NCBI GenBank assembly: GCA_002633005.1
Contig: NMRA01000027.1
Coordinates: 1,484,581-1,548,580 of the forward strand
Direction: 5' to 3'
Length of the DNA: 64,000 bases
DNA from: Phoronis australis
Lineage: Eukaryota; Phoronida; Phoronidae
Positions 24,827 to 36,697 of this stretch are shown here, one piece after another; the first letter of the stretch is position 1, and each line of letters starts with the position of its first letter. The translations under genes were made by a program, and so were the position numbers. The notes below the pieces were generated by a model. The model ran no database searches, was not told the DNA's origin, and worked only from the letters and a program-made list of their open reading frames with translations.

Positions 24827-26205
24827 TCACCAACTTCCTTGCTGGGCTATTTTAGCAGTATCATGAGTTCTAGTGTGACCTTTAAGATGATCATTCCGTT
24901 TAAAAGATTTTCCGCACACAGTACACGTGTACGGCCTCTCGCCAGTGTGTGTCCTCATGTGTCTCCCAAGTTCACTACTCTTTTCCTTAAAAGACTTTCC
25001 GCACACGTCACACTTGTATGGTTTCTCACCAGTATGTACCCTTGTGTGTCTTACGAGTTCACTCTTTATCTTGAAGGATTTCTCACAGGTTGTACACTTA
25101 TATGGCCTCTCACCAGTGTGTATTCTGACATGTGTAGTGAAATAACTGCTGCTTAAAAATGACTTCCCACACACAGTGCACTTGTATGGTTTCACACCAG
25201 TGTGTGTTCCCATATGCTTGGCAAGACTACCTCTCTCAGCAAATGACTTCCCGCACTCATTACACGCGTACGGTCTCTCACCAGTGTGTGTTCTTGTGTG
25301 TTGAGTAAGTTGACCATACTGTGTAAATGATTTACCACATGTAGTACACTGGTAGGGTTTCTCGCCAGTGTGCGTTCTTTTGTGGTTATTGAGAGAACAC
25401 TTCTCTGCATATGACTTGCCACACACAGTACACATGTAGGGTTTCTCTCCTGTGTGCATTCTTGTGTGTGTAACAAGAGCTTGCTTCACTTTAAATGAAC
25501 TGCCACACACTCCGCACGAGTATGGTCTTTCACCAGTATGTATTCTCGTGTGCACAGTAAGTCTATCCTTCACTGGAAATGACTTCCCACACACACTACA
25601 AACATACGGTTTCTCACCAGTGTGAGTTCTTACATGGCGTGCAAGAATAGATCCACTAGAAAAAGCTATTCCACAAACAGTACACTTGTATGGTCTCTCA
25701 CCTGTATGCGTTCTCATGTGTGTACCAAGATTGAATTTCAAAGAAAATGACAACCCACACACAGTACACTTGAACGGTTTCTCACCAGTGTGTGTTCTTG
25801 TGTGCGCAATGAGAATAGAATTCGCCGAAAATGATTTCCCACAAAACGTACACTTGTATGGCCTCTCATCAGGGTGTGTGCTTGCCTGAGAAGCATTCAC
25901 ACTGTCATCGGCACACTCCAGTTTGAACTCAGTAGGTACAAATAAATTTTCACCCATGAGATACTCAGCTCCTTCACTACTAGGCTCATCTTCAATCACC
26001 TCCTGTTTGATATAACATCTCTCTCCACTCATGTCACTAGCATTGGTACCTGGGGCAACATTACATTCAGAATCATAAGTTCCATTGAAGTTGTCCACAT
26101 CACGTTCCTTTAACTTAGTCGCATCTAAATCGTCATCACTCCGGTAAGCAAGAATGTCTTCCTTCAATGCCGACCCTGTACATTTGTTTTCAGCCATGAC
26201 GACAC
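24827..26205 (-). CDS. ZNF-B: 12-finger C2H2 zinc-finger protein
   Basis: The coding exon follows an acceptor TTTTTAG (26206-26212), with ATG at 26197 (MAENKC) and TGA at 24827: 456 aa. Residues 1 to about 110 are acidic, with CYIKQEVIEDE and TEFKLECADD. Both contain SUMO-type psi-K-x-E cores (IKQE, FKLE). Twelve tandem C2H2 fingers follow with conserved TGEKP/TGERP linkers, the hallmark of sequence-specific DNA binding. Finger 11 ([18 protein letters not shown]) has 13 rather than 12 residues between the second Cys and the first His. There is no KRAB, ZAD or BTB domain in this exon. It is probably a nuclear transcription regulator (family inference). The frame stays open a few codons into the intron, but the start is taken at the first ATG after the acceptor, conserved with ZNF-C. 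A leader exon may lie at 32918-33017. Confidence 0.92.
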
Positions 26206-27512
26206 CTAAAAACACACACAGAGACTTCAACTGTAATATGCCTGAAAAATGAACTTGAAACTTTAAAGGAAAAATACAGCCTTTTTATGTTGCTCTTACT
26301 AAACTTTTGTGTGTCTTTCAGACATTTTAGCATAATTACCTTAATTTCCCCAGGTATATAATTAAGTAGCCCCCAGTCATCAACATTGACAAATTATCTG
26401 CAATACGTAGAAAAACTTGTAATATGGTCGAGACCAACATAACTTGACAAACTCCTGCAGCCTCTACCGGTGACGCAATTAAATAAGCTCGAGCGAAATT
26501 AGTTCTCAATGCTGCGACAGCTCCAGACAAAATAAAACTACAAGCATTATTGATATTAGGTTGATATCCAGTTTTCATCAAATTTCTGTAACTCGGCAGG
26601 TTTTGGCAGTCGGAATGCATTGTCTCCCAGTTCATGATAAACATATGCGAATGATGCCTTTGTGGTTAAAGCTATTGAATTGGTCTGTTTACATGCATGT
26701 TAAGCAGACAGCTGCAGTTGAGGTAGCCACAAATATTGACTTTAGAATCAGTTTCAATGGACTTTGTACATGTACAAGGTTTTTGAAGTTTTTAACCAGG
26801 CAAGTATTCTATTCGTATTTTCAGGTTTTGTACCTCCTTTTGGAACTACTAAGGCCTGATTCTTCAGCAAAAACTTGAATGTCACTTTAGATGTACAAGT
26901 TTAGCGACACGAAAAAAAGTACAGAAAAGGAAATTGTGAGCATCGACCTGGTTGAAGAAAAGAGAAAAATGGCAACTTGAAAGTGATCGCTAGTGTAGAA
27001 TTTCTATACTCCTCCAAACAAAACTCTAATGGACAGAACGATAAGTCGACCAAAACTTTACTATATTTTGGTTTCCAATCGAAGGGCTTGTCAATTGATC
27101 AAATGGCAATTTTCATTTGCTTTAAATAATTAAATTTAAAAAGTGATCAATTAATTATAAAAATAACTGGTTGTTAATGATCATCTAGACTAGCATGCCA
27201 TTTGTTATTGTTGAGAAACAGATTGTCATTCAAGGGTTGGCTTCAACTCGCAATGACAAGGACCAGGGACAGTATTCTGAGTTTTCCTTAGGTCAAGATT
27301 TTTCTTTAATTGTGACTTTTTCTTTATCTAGTTTTTTCTCAAAATTTTCCTTGTCTTCACGAGATTTTCCTTAACTGTTTTCTTATAACTTTAAGTCAGT
27401 CTTAAGTTAAATGAAATTATTGCCTTTTAAAAAACAACATGGTGTTTATTATCACCAAAGAAAAAAAATTGCCATACAATGTTATGTTACCAAGTGATGC
27501 AGAATTCGTGAT
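26206..27512 (-). other. Proposed leader intron of ZNF-B, 3' part
   Basis: AT-rich DNA upstream of the ZNF-B acceptor. No exon or repeat was recognised. Confidence 0.3.
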
Positions 27513-28240
27513 GTAGTGTACGTACCCCCTTTTGTAGTGTACGTACCGGCCCCCATGTTTACAAATGCCATGAAATTAAAATATCACTTGGTAAGTGAGC
27601 AACATTGGTCATAGACAGTTTCCTTCCTTAAAAATGTTTGGTTAAAAGAGTGTTTATTGCAAATACATTTGTTTTGAGTGACATATTAGCATTTTTGTAG
27701 TGTACGTAGAGCCATATTTTAATTTGTGCCTATTCTCAAAGTATGACAGATATGCACATGAATGCTGGGTTTTTCATTTTTTCTCTTTGAACTTATTTAG
27801 TAAATCAACTAATTCTCAGTAGATTCTTAGTATTTAGTTACAAACCTGACATGTCAATGAAATGTAGTGTACGTACCCCTGTGTAGTGTATGTACCCCCA
27901 TGTGAACAAATACCATGAAACAAAAATATTACACGGTAAGTATGCGGCATTTGTCACAGACAGTTTCCTCCATTAAAATGCTAGGTTAAAAGGGTGTTAA
28001 TTACAAATGCATTTGTTTTGAGTGAAATATTAGCATTTGTGTAGTGTACATACCTCTATATTTTAGCATGTGCCTGATTTCAAAGAATGACAGATATACA
28101 CATTCATGCAGTACTTTTTATTTGTTCTCTTTGAATAGATTTGGTAAATGAACTAACTCTCAGTAGATCCTACGTATTTTTATAAACCTGACAAGTCATT
28201 GAAATGTAGTGTACATTCCCCTGTGTAGTGTACGTACCTC
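27513..28240. repeat. Tandem repeat of about 345 bp with GTACGTAC cores
   Basis: Two long units are aligned by TGTAGTGTACGTACCCC at about 27513, 27861 and 28203 (spacings about 348 and 342 bp). Each unit has a second core about 18 bp later and another near mid-unit (27697, 28037). Shared internal words include ACAGTTTCCT, ATTTGTTTTGAGTGA and TGACAGATAT. Isolated cores also occur at about 28562 and 28929, which suggests a more decayed continuation. It lies in the proposed ZNF-B leader intron. Confidence 0.8.
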
Positions 28241-29543
28241 CAACCTCTGTGCTATAAAGTATTGTCCACAAGTTTGTATTTTTACATACTGCTGTTCTCA
28301 TGCACAATACTGATATTTTCAGAATGCATCCAGTCTGACAAAAAACAATGGACATTATTAAATTTGTGGGTAATAAAATGCCACACATGACTTGGCTAGT
28401 AACATCCTAGAAGACACGTCATGTGACAACTGATGTTGCTAAGGCAGGTTATCTATCTCTCAAGACAACTTGCAACAAAACAACAAGTAGAGGCAGCACA
28501 AAACTCATGATTATCCCATACATTTGTAACTTAGTCTAAATTTGACGTTCGTTGACTGTGCGTAGTGTATGTACCCCCCAACCATTACCATTTTTACTGT
28601 TTACAACTTGAACACTGGGCCTAGCATTGCTTGAACTATTTTTACCAACTGATTAGTGTGTTGAAAACTAGGCAAATAGCACCAATAAAGTTTTTGAAAA
28701 AAAGCAGTTACTTGTCATTTTCTTTCTGTAAGAATCATATTCCAAGAGAAGTTATCATTATACTGTTTTAAGATATGCAATGTATCATCATCTAGAACAA
28801 CTTGATCAGCACAGTAGTAATTTTTCTTACTATAGTATATGATATGTCTTTAATTTGATCAAGAACTTATTAATTTAACAGCTACCTTATGAATTTTTGC
28901 ATGACAGAAGAGGGCTGTGACCACAAGTTGTAGTGTACGTACCCTTTTATACAACTGCGATTCATTAGGCCATAAAATTTTATTCGGTGGTTCTTGTGCA
29001 AAAATAATTTAGATTACAAACCTAGAATGATGGTACTTTATAATAATCCAGCTTTTACAGTTATATGAAAACCTTCATTTTTCACCAAAAGTGGCCACCG
29101 AATATGGACCTTGATTGTTAATTTGCCCAAATGGATTTTTGCAGTGTTAATTTCCAATGCTTAAATTGCGACAACATACACTTCAAACAGCCCAATGGTA
29201 ACTAAATAAGAGCACCCCTGGGATGTTGCCATGCTGCATCCACTGTCCATAACACAAAGGGCGGATCCAGGATTTTGAGTTAGATCAGCCACTGTAACAA
29301 ACAATGTGTTTCTCAGTACGGGTAACTAGGAGCTGCTATAGTAATGTAATCAAGTTAGCCCGAACATCAAATGGTGCTGGCGCAAAGATGACGGTCATCA
29401 TATACCACTGAGTTTTAGGTTTCAGCGAAATCTGCCAATCAGTTCCCTATATATGTAATACGTAAGTTATGCTCTTCCCCTAAACAGCTCTTAAAATGCC
29501 CCTTGGTCTTGTCGAAACAAATTGGTGCTGGCACGTGGTCATC

Positions 29544-30443
29544 TAGGCAATGACCATCGCCTCTGTTGGCCCGAACCAGAGGCGATGTAGAGGCTATAGG
29601 CGCTCTGTACGCCGGAAGCTTTTCGGCAAATTATGCCTCGCACCGACTAAACCATCAAAGTCACGTTGTTATAAATACCTTTTGCGCATAGAGGAACACC
29701 TTAGGAGGTTGTCGATGTGATTAATTCCTTCCAACTCGAACAAATACTCCCGTTATGAAACTTTTTCTTCGAGCAGTCCCTATTTCAGTTCCCAAAATCG
29801 TGAACTCAACTTTTTCATTTTTTTAACCAGGCCGAAGGTCAGAAGTTGCGGACCTACCGGCGAACTTTGAAAGCTGAAGTTCCCGCCCTTTGCGTACGTG
29901 CTGCCGGGAACCAGCCGTGCATTTGCCGTGTTGTTAAACATTAAAATGTCAAATATGTGCACAAAGACTATTAAATGTCATATCAACAGCATTTATTTTT
30001 ATCAAATACAAACAATGATTCATTGAAATACAATCAGTTTCAAGTAACGCCAATTAAAGACAAGTATAAGTGGTGGCATTTTGGAAACGAACATTTGACT
30101 GACAAGACCGCAATGGCTCACCTTTGGCCTATTTAAAGATTGAGGTCATGAATTGGAGCGTGCGCAGTATAAAAATGGTGAGTTCACGATTTTGGGATCT
30201 GAAATAGGGACTGCTCGAAGAAAAAGTTTCATAACGGGAGTATTTGTTCGAGTTGGAAGGAATTAATCACATCGACAACCTCCTAAGGTGTTCCTCTATG
30301 CGCAAAAGGTATTTATAACAACGTGACTTTGATGGTTTAGTCGGTGCGAGGCATAATTTGCCGAAAAGCTTCCGGCGTACAGAGCGCCTATAGCCTCTAC
30401 ATCGCCTCTGGTTCGGGCCAACAGAGGCGATGGTCATTGCCTA
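29544..30443. mobile_element. Mutator-like foldback MITE, 9-bp target duplication
   Basis: Inverted arms of about 265 bp (29544-29812 and 30180-30443) are almost perfect complements. The ends are TAGGCAATGACCATCGCC and its inverse. It is flanked by identical 9-bp repeats GTGGTCATC (29535-29543 and 30444-30452). Long terminal inverted repeats with a 9-bp duplication are the signature of Mutator-like elements. The unique centre of about 370 bp has no coding capacity. Arm-like diverged fragments occur at about 42528-42700 and 59690-59830. Confidence 0.85.
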
Positions 30444-30694
30444 GTGGTCATCTTATATAACTATGTAAAGTTTCATTGAAATCCACATAGGCAATTGGTT
30501 CTCTAGATTCCATCCAAAAACAGTGAAAACGCACTTCCCCAAACAATGCTTGATGCCCCACGCCATTGACTTGTAAATGGCCACACCCATGTGGCCAATT
30601 TCATCCAGGCAAGGGGTTTTTGAGATATCGCGCAGAAATGTATATAAAAACTGTTAAGTTCCAAGCCAAACAACCTTGACCAGCCCTAGGCCTA

Positions 30695-30752
30695 GACTCT
30701 GCTAGTGACAGAGTCCACTTACTGCGTAAACTTAACGCAGTAAGTGGACTCT
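30695..30752. repeat. Two competing hairpins
   Basis: A perfect 18-bp stem (30710-30727 with 30735-30752, loop of 7) shares its 5' strand with a second possible stem (GACTCT at 30695-30700 with AGAGTC at 30710-30715). Function is unknown. Confidence 0.6.
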
Positions 30753-32917
30753 TGCACGGTAAAGTTACCCACCACGACCACGTGCCAAACTGCCAAGGCA
30801 AGCTGCCTAATTATGCAGTTTGTAACAACGTGAGGACTAGATGTTGGAGTTTTTAACCAATTGCGAGACCTAACTAACCTATCTATGGTTGACTTGGCCT
30901 ATACACGATCAGAGCAAACGCACTTTAAAACTTCAGAAAGCTATATACCATAACTAAGCGCCGCAAACAGGCACCTCGCAAAGTTTGTCTTGATCGGTGG
31001 GCTACCGAAATAACACCACTATCACAAATGTGTTCCCGAACAATAACTAAGTGATCAGTTGGAGAGACCGGGCCGTTCTACTGCAGTCTACGATGCATTG
31101 TAGGTTGTTTTGAATGGGTTTCTTTTCCCGGAAACGGAACTCGACAGACTACTATTGTTCACGTTATCGTTTCAGACCGAGATGAGAGTGAACTAACATT
31201 TTTGGAAAACGTCCTCTGCCCAACCAAACCGAGTTTCACAACTAGTCGGAAACACCCGAATGAAATATTGTACACTATCTAAATTAAAGTGTTTAATATC
31301 AAATTAGTTTTCAAAATATAATGACGAAAAAAATATTTGAAAAAATTGGAGAATAAGTTGGTCATTGGTCTCTAGATCGAGGCTTGGAATAGATCACCCC
31401 TCACTCTGAGTATTGACTAAATCAGGCCGAAACGTCTGCGTCGTGTCAACTTGTGATTATCTTCTATTCTAAAAATTGGTATTGTTATGAATAAAATGTA
31501 TCTAAACTGAAAAGTGGTTCGAAGTTGGACGCCTAGCTTACAGTAGTTATCCGGATAACGACGGTTACTTACGGCCGTAAGACGGTCACCTGGGTCACAT
31601 GAAACTCAAAAAAAAATCGTCCTTGTTTGCTCAAAGAGATTCAGAAATATTGTAAAGCTGAGAATTAATACTAATACTACGTGTTTGGATACAATGATTG
31701 TACAAAGTGACGTGTCGGGCGCTGAGGCTTAGCTGTAGCTACTTTAGTAATTAACGGTTCTCATTTCAGTGACGGCCGGCGGAAGCCGGCCGCTTACTAG
31801 GTTTCTGACAAACATTTACAACCTCTGATCTTGAATTGTTGCCGTCGAGTGAGCTAGCAACCCAACCCGGCGCTAATAAAACTGATAGTTAATAAAACCA
31901 CGCACGCACAGGGGACGTGGCTACTCCACATAAGGGGTTATAAAACAATTAACTTCTCAGCCAGGGCCATAAATCCTTTGTTAACCTATAGTATACACAG
32001 GCCAACTGGGACAGTTGTATAACTATTAAGAGTAATGGTTCACAAGGACAGCTTCATATTCACTGACCTGCCGCATCAATTTCAAAAGGCCTATTGTGTG
32101 TGAATGACACTGTTGTGACGATTTACGTACGCAAATTCATGTGCCCAACTGAACATGCCAACTGTGCGGCCATTCCTGACTATAGGCCTATGAATGCAAT
32201 TTTGAAATGCCCACAAAAACACATGCATTGTTTTGCTCTGAGCTGTCTCATAGTATACGTCTGTCACGCGATCGGTAAGGTCTATCGATTTTTCGTCTCA
32301 GTTGGGCCGTCGACCCATAGACGACACGTCAATTTGAACTAGGCATTCCGTTCAGTTACCCGGACCGACGGTTAAATAGTCAGGTATATGCTGAGTATGA
32401 AGTAAACAGAGGAACTTTGCTATTAAAATTTATTAAAATATTCACCAACATTTCCGACGAACGGTAGGTCTACACTTTTTAAAGGGTAATTTTCTTCACT
32501 TGAAGACAGTGAATGAATACTTCCATTTTACAAAATTATAGGCCCTGCGGTACGACAACCCCTCGGCCGGATTTTGGTGCCCCGTGCCTGAAACTGAAAG
32601 CTGCTGGCCGAGGCCCAGCATTGAACTGAAAAATACAATGTGGCATCAGTTACATTTCAAATACCAGCAAAGATACTCGATCTATATATACATTTGCAGC
32701 CAATAAATAATAACGCACAAGTGCAAGTATTTATGAGAAAAGCTGTTTGCAACAGAAAAATATTTTGACATGTCATAACTGGTCCATTTTTAACTTCTAA
32801 TTACTCAAATTTGACCTTAGTGCCCAGTAAAAGTTTGGCATGATTGATCTTTACAAGTAGTTGCTAACCTCTTTTGTCTACAGTACAAGTTCTACAGAAT
32901 TATAACTCTGAACATAC

Positions 32918-33017
32918 CTTGCGACAGCTTCAAAAACGTCCGGTGGGGCAATGCCTTGACTGTTCTTGTTCCTTTCCAAAATAAAAATACCAAGAAGTTC
33001 GGGGAGCAGTCGGTCAT
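32918..33017 (-). other. Candidate leader exon of ZNF-B
   Basis: A strong minus-strand donor (CGCAAG|GTATGT) lies at 32918. ATG at 33017 begins MTDCSPNFLVFLF and would join the ZNF-B exon in frame (33 codons plus one base). In the other duplicate the same frame is broken, so this exon is more likely untranslated and MAENKC the real start. Another frame here reads LLPELLGIFILERNKNSQG, which looks protein-like, but no start codon follows an upstream stop. Confidence 0.4.
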
Positions 33018-33023
33018 TGAGAC

Positions 33024-33060
33024 TCCGTGACGTCACTTAATTTCAAGTGGCGCCCTCTGT
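33024..33060 (-). promoter_or_regulatory. CRE-containing candidate promoter of ZNF-B
   Basis: TGACGTCA (33028-33035), the palindromic CREB/ATF site, lies just upstream of the candidate leader exon. Next to it is AGAGGGCGCCACTTG (minus strand). Both recur at 43830-43862 in the duplicate. Confidence 0.4.
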
Positions 33061-33419
33061 TCATTTGACGTGTTTGTGTCGGTGACTAGTCTATTCGACA
33101 ATTGAAAGTTGAGCCTCCAGGGTTATATGTTTTTTGGTAACCCACTTAATCATTTGTCAATTTACGTGTTCATTCAACACTTGGCACTTATTTATCCGGA
33201 GATAACTGTAAAGTTGTCTCTATTCAAGAGGGGTGCGCAGATGTGCGTTTTGATAGAGAAATTTACATCCTCTTCTGAAGTTCAGTACGGCGAAGTGTCT
33301 ATTTTCACGGTTATCGTAAACAGAAAGAGAAAAAAAAAACACTTAACAAAAGGCGCTATAAAGACAAAGCATTCAAAAATGTATTATATACACAAACTAA
33401 ACATTCTACTTGGTATTTT

Positions 33420-33572
33420 CAGTGGCGGATTTACAGGGGGCCAAGGGGGCCATGGGACCCCCTTAAATTCTCCCAGGTTCCATTTGGCAGTCCGCGGATA
33501 CGATCATCTGACGGCAAAATCCTGGCTAATACTCTATCCTGCCCCCAACTCAAACTTCTGGATCCGCCCCTG
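33420..33572. mobile_element. hAT-like MITE, 5-bp target duplication ATTTT
   Basis: CAGTGGCGGAT at the left and ATCCGCCCCTG at the right form inverted ends, flanked by ATTTT on both sides (33415-33419 and 33573-33577). It is 153 bp long. The same insertion is present in the second duplicate (44213-44348), so it preceded the duplication. Confidence 0.75.
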
Positions 33573-34212
33573 ATTTTCAACAACTGTGCAACATTAACGA
33601 GATATCAATTAATTCTTCAATGGAAAAAATATGTACGACGAGTTTTTATAAGCAGACTGACACAGAGACCATGAAAACGCCTTATAGCATACATGAAATT
33701 TATACATAAAACTATAAACTAGCGACTTCAAACACACAAAAGTGAAACAAGATAACCATTCTACTAAACGTAAAACTAGTTAAGGTCCTATTGAAACAAA
33801 ATGACATAACTAGTAGTGTTCTAGTTACATTCGCATATTCCCACGTAATATTACGATTGATCAAGCCACTGTAGTGACAAAGTGGCAAAATAAACTGGCA
33901 AAGGTAATTTGAATTCAAGGCGCTCGACCTCGCTCACACATAAATATGTGGGCGCATATATACATGTGTTCGGAGTGCAACACTAAGTGATTAAAAAGGT
34001 CGCCGTATGCAGCGACATCTTTGAAAACGGTTGTTTCATTTAGTTCAAGTTCTGATCTGTAGGCCTATATCCAGTTAGCACACTTAATAAAACATATTAA
34101 AACCATGAAGTTCAATGATGACATCAACAGGTAAACTCATAACCATGCAGCAACCTCAGTTCCAGTTTGCAGTTTCAACTGGACCTAATTGGTACTGGAT
34201 AGTCCTCAAGTA

Positions 34213-34940
34213 TTTTCACCACTGTTCTGTCTTATAAGACGTTCCATCCACTAACAGCTGTGTACTTCTATACAAACTCTCACCAGTGCTATTACTGCTC
34301 ATTAATTCTTGAGTGACTTCTAAGATGATCGCTTCCTTTAAAAAATTTTCCGCACATAGTACACTTGTACCTGTATACCTTCTCACCAGTTTCATTTCAA
34401 ACACACCCGCAAATACTATATAACGATATGCTAATTAGCTGATTTCGAGTTATGAGTATTTATTGGTCGATGAATACTGCGAAATATCAGGACTACCAAT
34501 TACAGCATTAGCCATCCTCCATTGTTTAGTGTGAAACCAGCATATTGCTGCTGTTTTCCCGGCGAGACGTTGCGTTTTGGTAGTTGTGACAACTCAGTAT
34601 TTGACCACGCTGTGGCTCTTCACTTTCCAACGGCACACTAGACAAGCGTGAATATGAGACAAGTTTGCGCAAGAAGTTCTCGTGTTGGTGGATATTGCAC
34701 ATTGGCGCTGGATACGTCTCTAAGTACACTAATGACCGACGGAATAAGAGCTTTTAGTCAGTTCGTGCTTTTCATTTCAGATTTGTCACCAATTATGCAC
34801 ATGCACATGGCAAAACAGGATAGGTTGAAATGATCAAGAGATTTTTCACATTATTGTACATTTTGTGTGGTCTCTCACCATTGTGTTCTTGTGTCTGCGG
34901 TCCATTGGTTAAAAATGACTTCCCACACACGCACACACAC
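34213..34940 (-). pseudogene. C2H2 zinc-finger pseudogene fragments (psi-E)
   Basis: Two remnants of the ZNF family remain. A last-finger-like piece (34300-34400) reads YKCTMCGKFFKGSDHLRSH with one frame disturbance. A second piece at 34855-34940 reads CVCGKSFLTNGPQ and GERP. The sequence between is unrelated. It sits 0.4 kb downstream of ZNF-C in the same orientation, most likely the residue of another tandem copy. Confidence 0.7.
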
Positions 34941-35336
34941 AATGCTCTTGAGATCGCTTCATGTAAATGCATTTTTGGAAACAATTGTTTTGGTTCAATT
35001 TCTAGGATAAGAGCGATTTGTATGTTTTTTAGTTAGCACTCCTAATAAAACATGATAAAACGATGAAATGCGATAATGAATTCAACAGGAAAACTCATAA
35101 CAACCTGATTTATTCCAGTTTGAAGCTACTTCAAATGTACCTAATTGGTGCTGCACGATCTTTATGCATTTTCAGCATGATTAGAACCCTAGTAGAGCCC
35201 TAATTACTGCGCATTCTTATGACAATTAATAAAAACATTTCGTTTATGACACCTTTCCCTAGTAACAATACACCTCTGTGACCTCCCACCAGTGAGTGTT
35301 CCTTTTTGACTTAAAAATGTCAGGTAAGACAGGCAC

Positions 35337-36697
35337 CTAGTCGAATGTCTCACTACTGTGAATTCTTGTGTGACTTTTAAGATGATGATTCCGTTTAAAA
35401 GACTTTCCGCACATAATACATTTGTATGGCCTCTCGCCAGTGTGTGTCCTCATGTGTCTCCCGAGTTCACCGTTCTGCTTAAACGACTTTCCACATACAG
35501 CACACGTGTACGGTTTCTCACCAGTATGTACTCTTGTATGTCTCAAACGATTACTGCTCAATTTAAAGGATTTTCCACATGTTGCACACTTGTATGGCCT
35601 CTCACCAGTGTGTGTTCTTGTATGTGCAGTGAGACCACATTTGCTTAAAAAAGACTTCTCACACACAGTGCACTTGTATGGTCTCACACCAGTGTGTGTT
35701 CTCATGTGCTCATCAACCTGAACCTTCTCAGCAAAGGACTTCTCACACACATTACACTTGTAGGGTCTCTCACCAGTATGTGCTCTAGTATGCTTAGCAA
35801 GATTACTATAGTGTGAAAATAATTTCCCACACACAGTGCAGTTGTAGGGTTTCTCACCAGTATGCGTTCTTATGTGAATAGCAAGAGAACGTTTCTCCGA
35901 AAATGACTTGCCACATACAGTACACAAGTAGGGCTTCTCGCCAGTGTGCGTTCTTGTGTGCGAAACAAGAGCATGCCTCAGTGTAAATGATTTCCCACAC
36001 ACGGAACAAATGTATGGTTTCTCACCAGTGTGTGACCTCATGTGTACAGCAAGTTTGTCCGTCACTGGAAATGATTTACCACAAACAGTGCAAACATACG
36101 GTTTCTCACCTGTGTGAGTTCTTACATGGCGTACAAGAACACTCCTGTGGGAAAAGGTCATTCCACAAACAGTACACGTGTAAGGCCTCTCACCCGTGTG
36201 CGTTCTTGTGTGTGTGGCCAGGTTAAATTTCATTGAAAATGACATGCCGCACACAACACACTTGAATGGTTTCTCACCAGTGTGCACTCTTGTGTGCGCA
36301 ACGAGAACTGAATTCTTCAAAAATGATTTCCCACACACAGTACACTTGTATGGCCCCTCAGCAGAGTGCGAACTTGTGCGAGAAGCATTCACGCTGTCAT
36401 CAGCACACTCCAGTTTGAACTCGGAAGGTAAAAATAAATTTTTGGGCCAGAGACACTCGATAAGATCACTGTTAAGCTCATCTTCAATCGTCTCCTGTTT
36501 GACATAACATCTCTCTCCACTCCGGTCACCACCATTGCTACCTTGGGCAACATTGAATTCAGAATTATAATTTCCATTCATGCTGTCCACACCACGTTCC
36601 TTCGACTTAGTCGAATCTAAATCCTCATCACCTCTATTAGCAAGAATGTCTTCCTTCAATGCTGACCCTGCACAGTTGTTTTCAGCCATGACGATAC
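35337..36697 (-). CDS. ZNF-C: 12-finger C2H2 zinc-finger protein
   Basis: The coding exon follows an acceptor TACTTTTAG, with ATG at 36689 (MAENNC) and TAG at 35337: 450 aa. It is a clear paralogue of ZNF-B with the same plan: an acidic N-terminal region with CYVKQETIEDE and SEFKLECADD (SUMO-type VKQE and FKLE cores), then twelve C2H2 fingers with TGEKP/TGERP linkers. All fingers keep canonical spacing, including finger 11, which is one residue longer in ZNF-B. Helix residues expected to contact DNA differ from ZNF-B mainly in fingers 5-10, while fingers 2, 4 and 12 are close. It is probably a nuclear DNA-binding regulator with a target distinct from ZNF-B (inference). A leader exon may lie at 43721-43819. 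Confidence 0.92.

Larger units (their letters stand above)
32251..33945. repeat. Duplicated block, copy 1 (uninterrupted)
   Basis: It runs from AGTATACGTCTGTCACGCGATC to GACCTCGCTCA and matches 37736-44703 throughout, apart from the insertions there. It contains a CRE palindrome, a possible leader exon (32918-33017) and a hAT-like MITE (33420-33572). The copy ends at a solo pearl-like 3' terminus (ATAAATATGTGGGCGCAT, 33940-33957), where copy 2 has a TA microsatellite. It lies 6.7 kb upstream of ZNF-B. Confidence 0.85.

Noticed and set aside
24818-25889. Plus-strand frames opposite the zinc fingers (also 35358-36507 and 1036-1380)
   Set aside because: They are complements of the repetitive finger codons and carry no independent signal.
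31774-31791. GC-rich 7-bp stem hairpin (GGCCGGC/GCCGGCC)
   Set aside because: Short, single, and without a U tract or other terminator context.
33109-33573. 154-codon plus-strand open frame
   Set aside because: It runs into the hAT-like MITE and is not kept in the second duplicate.
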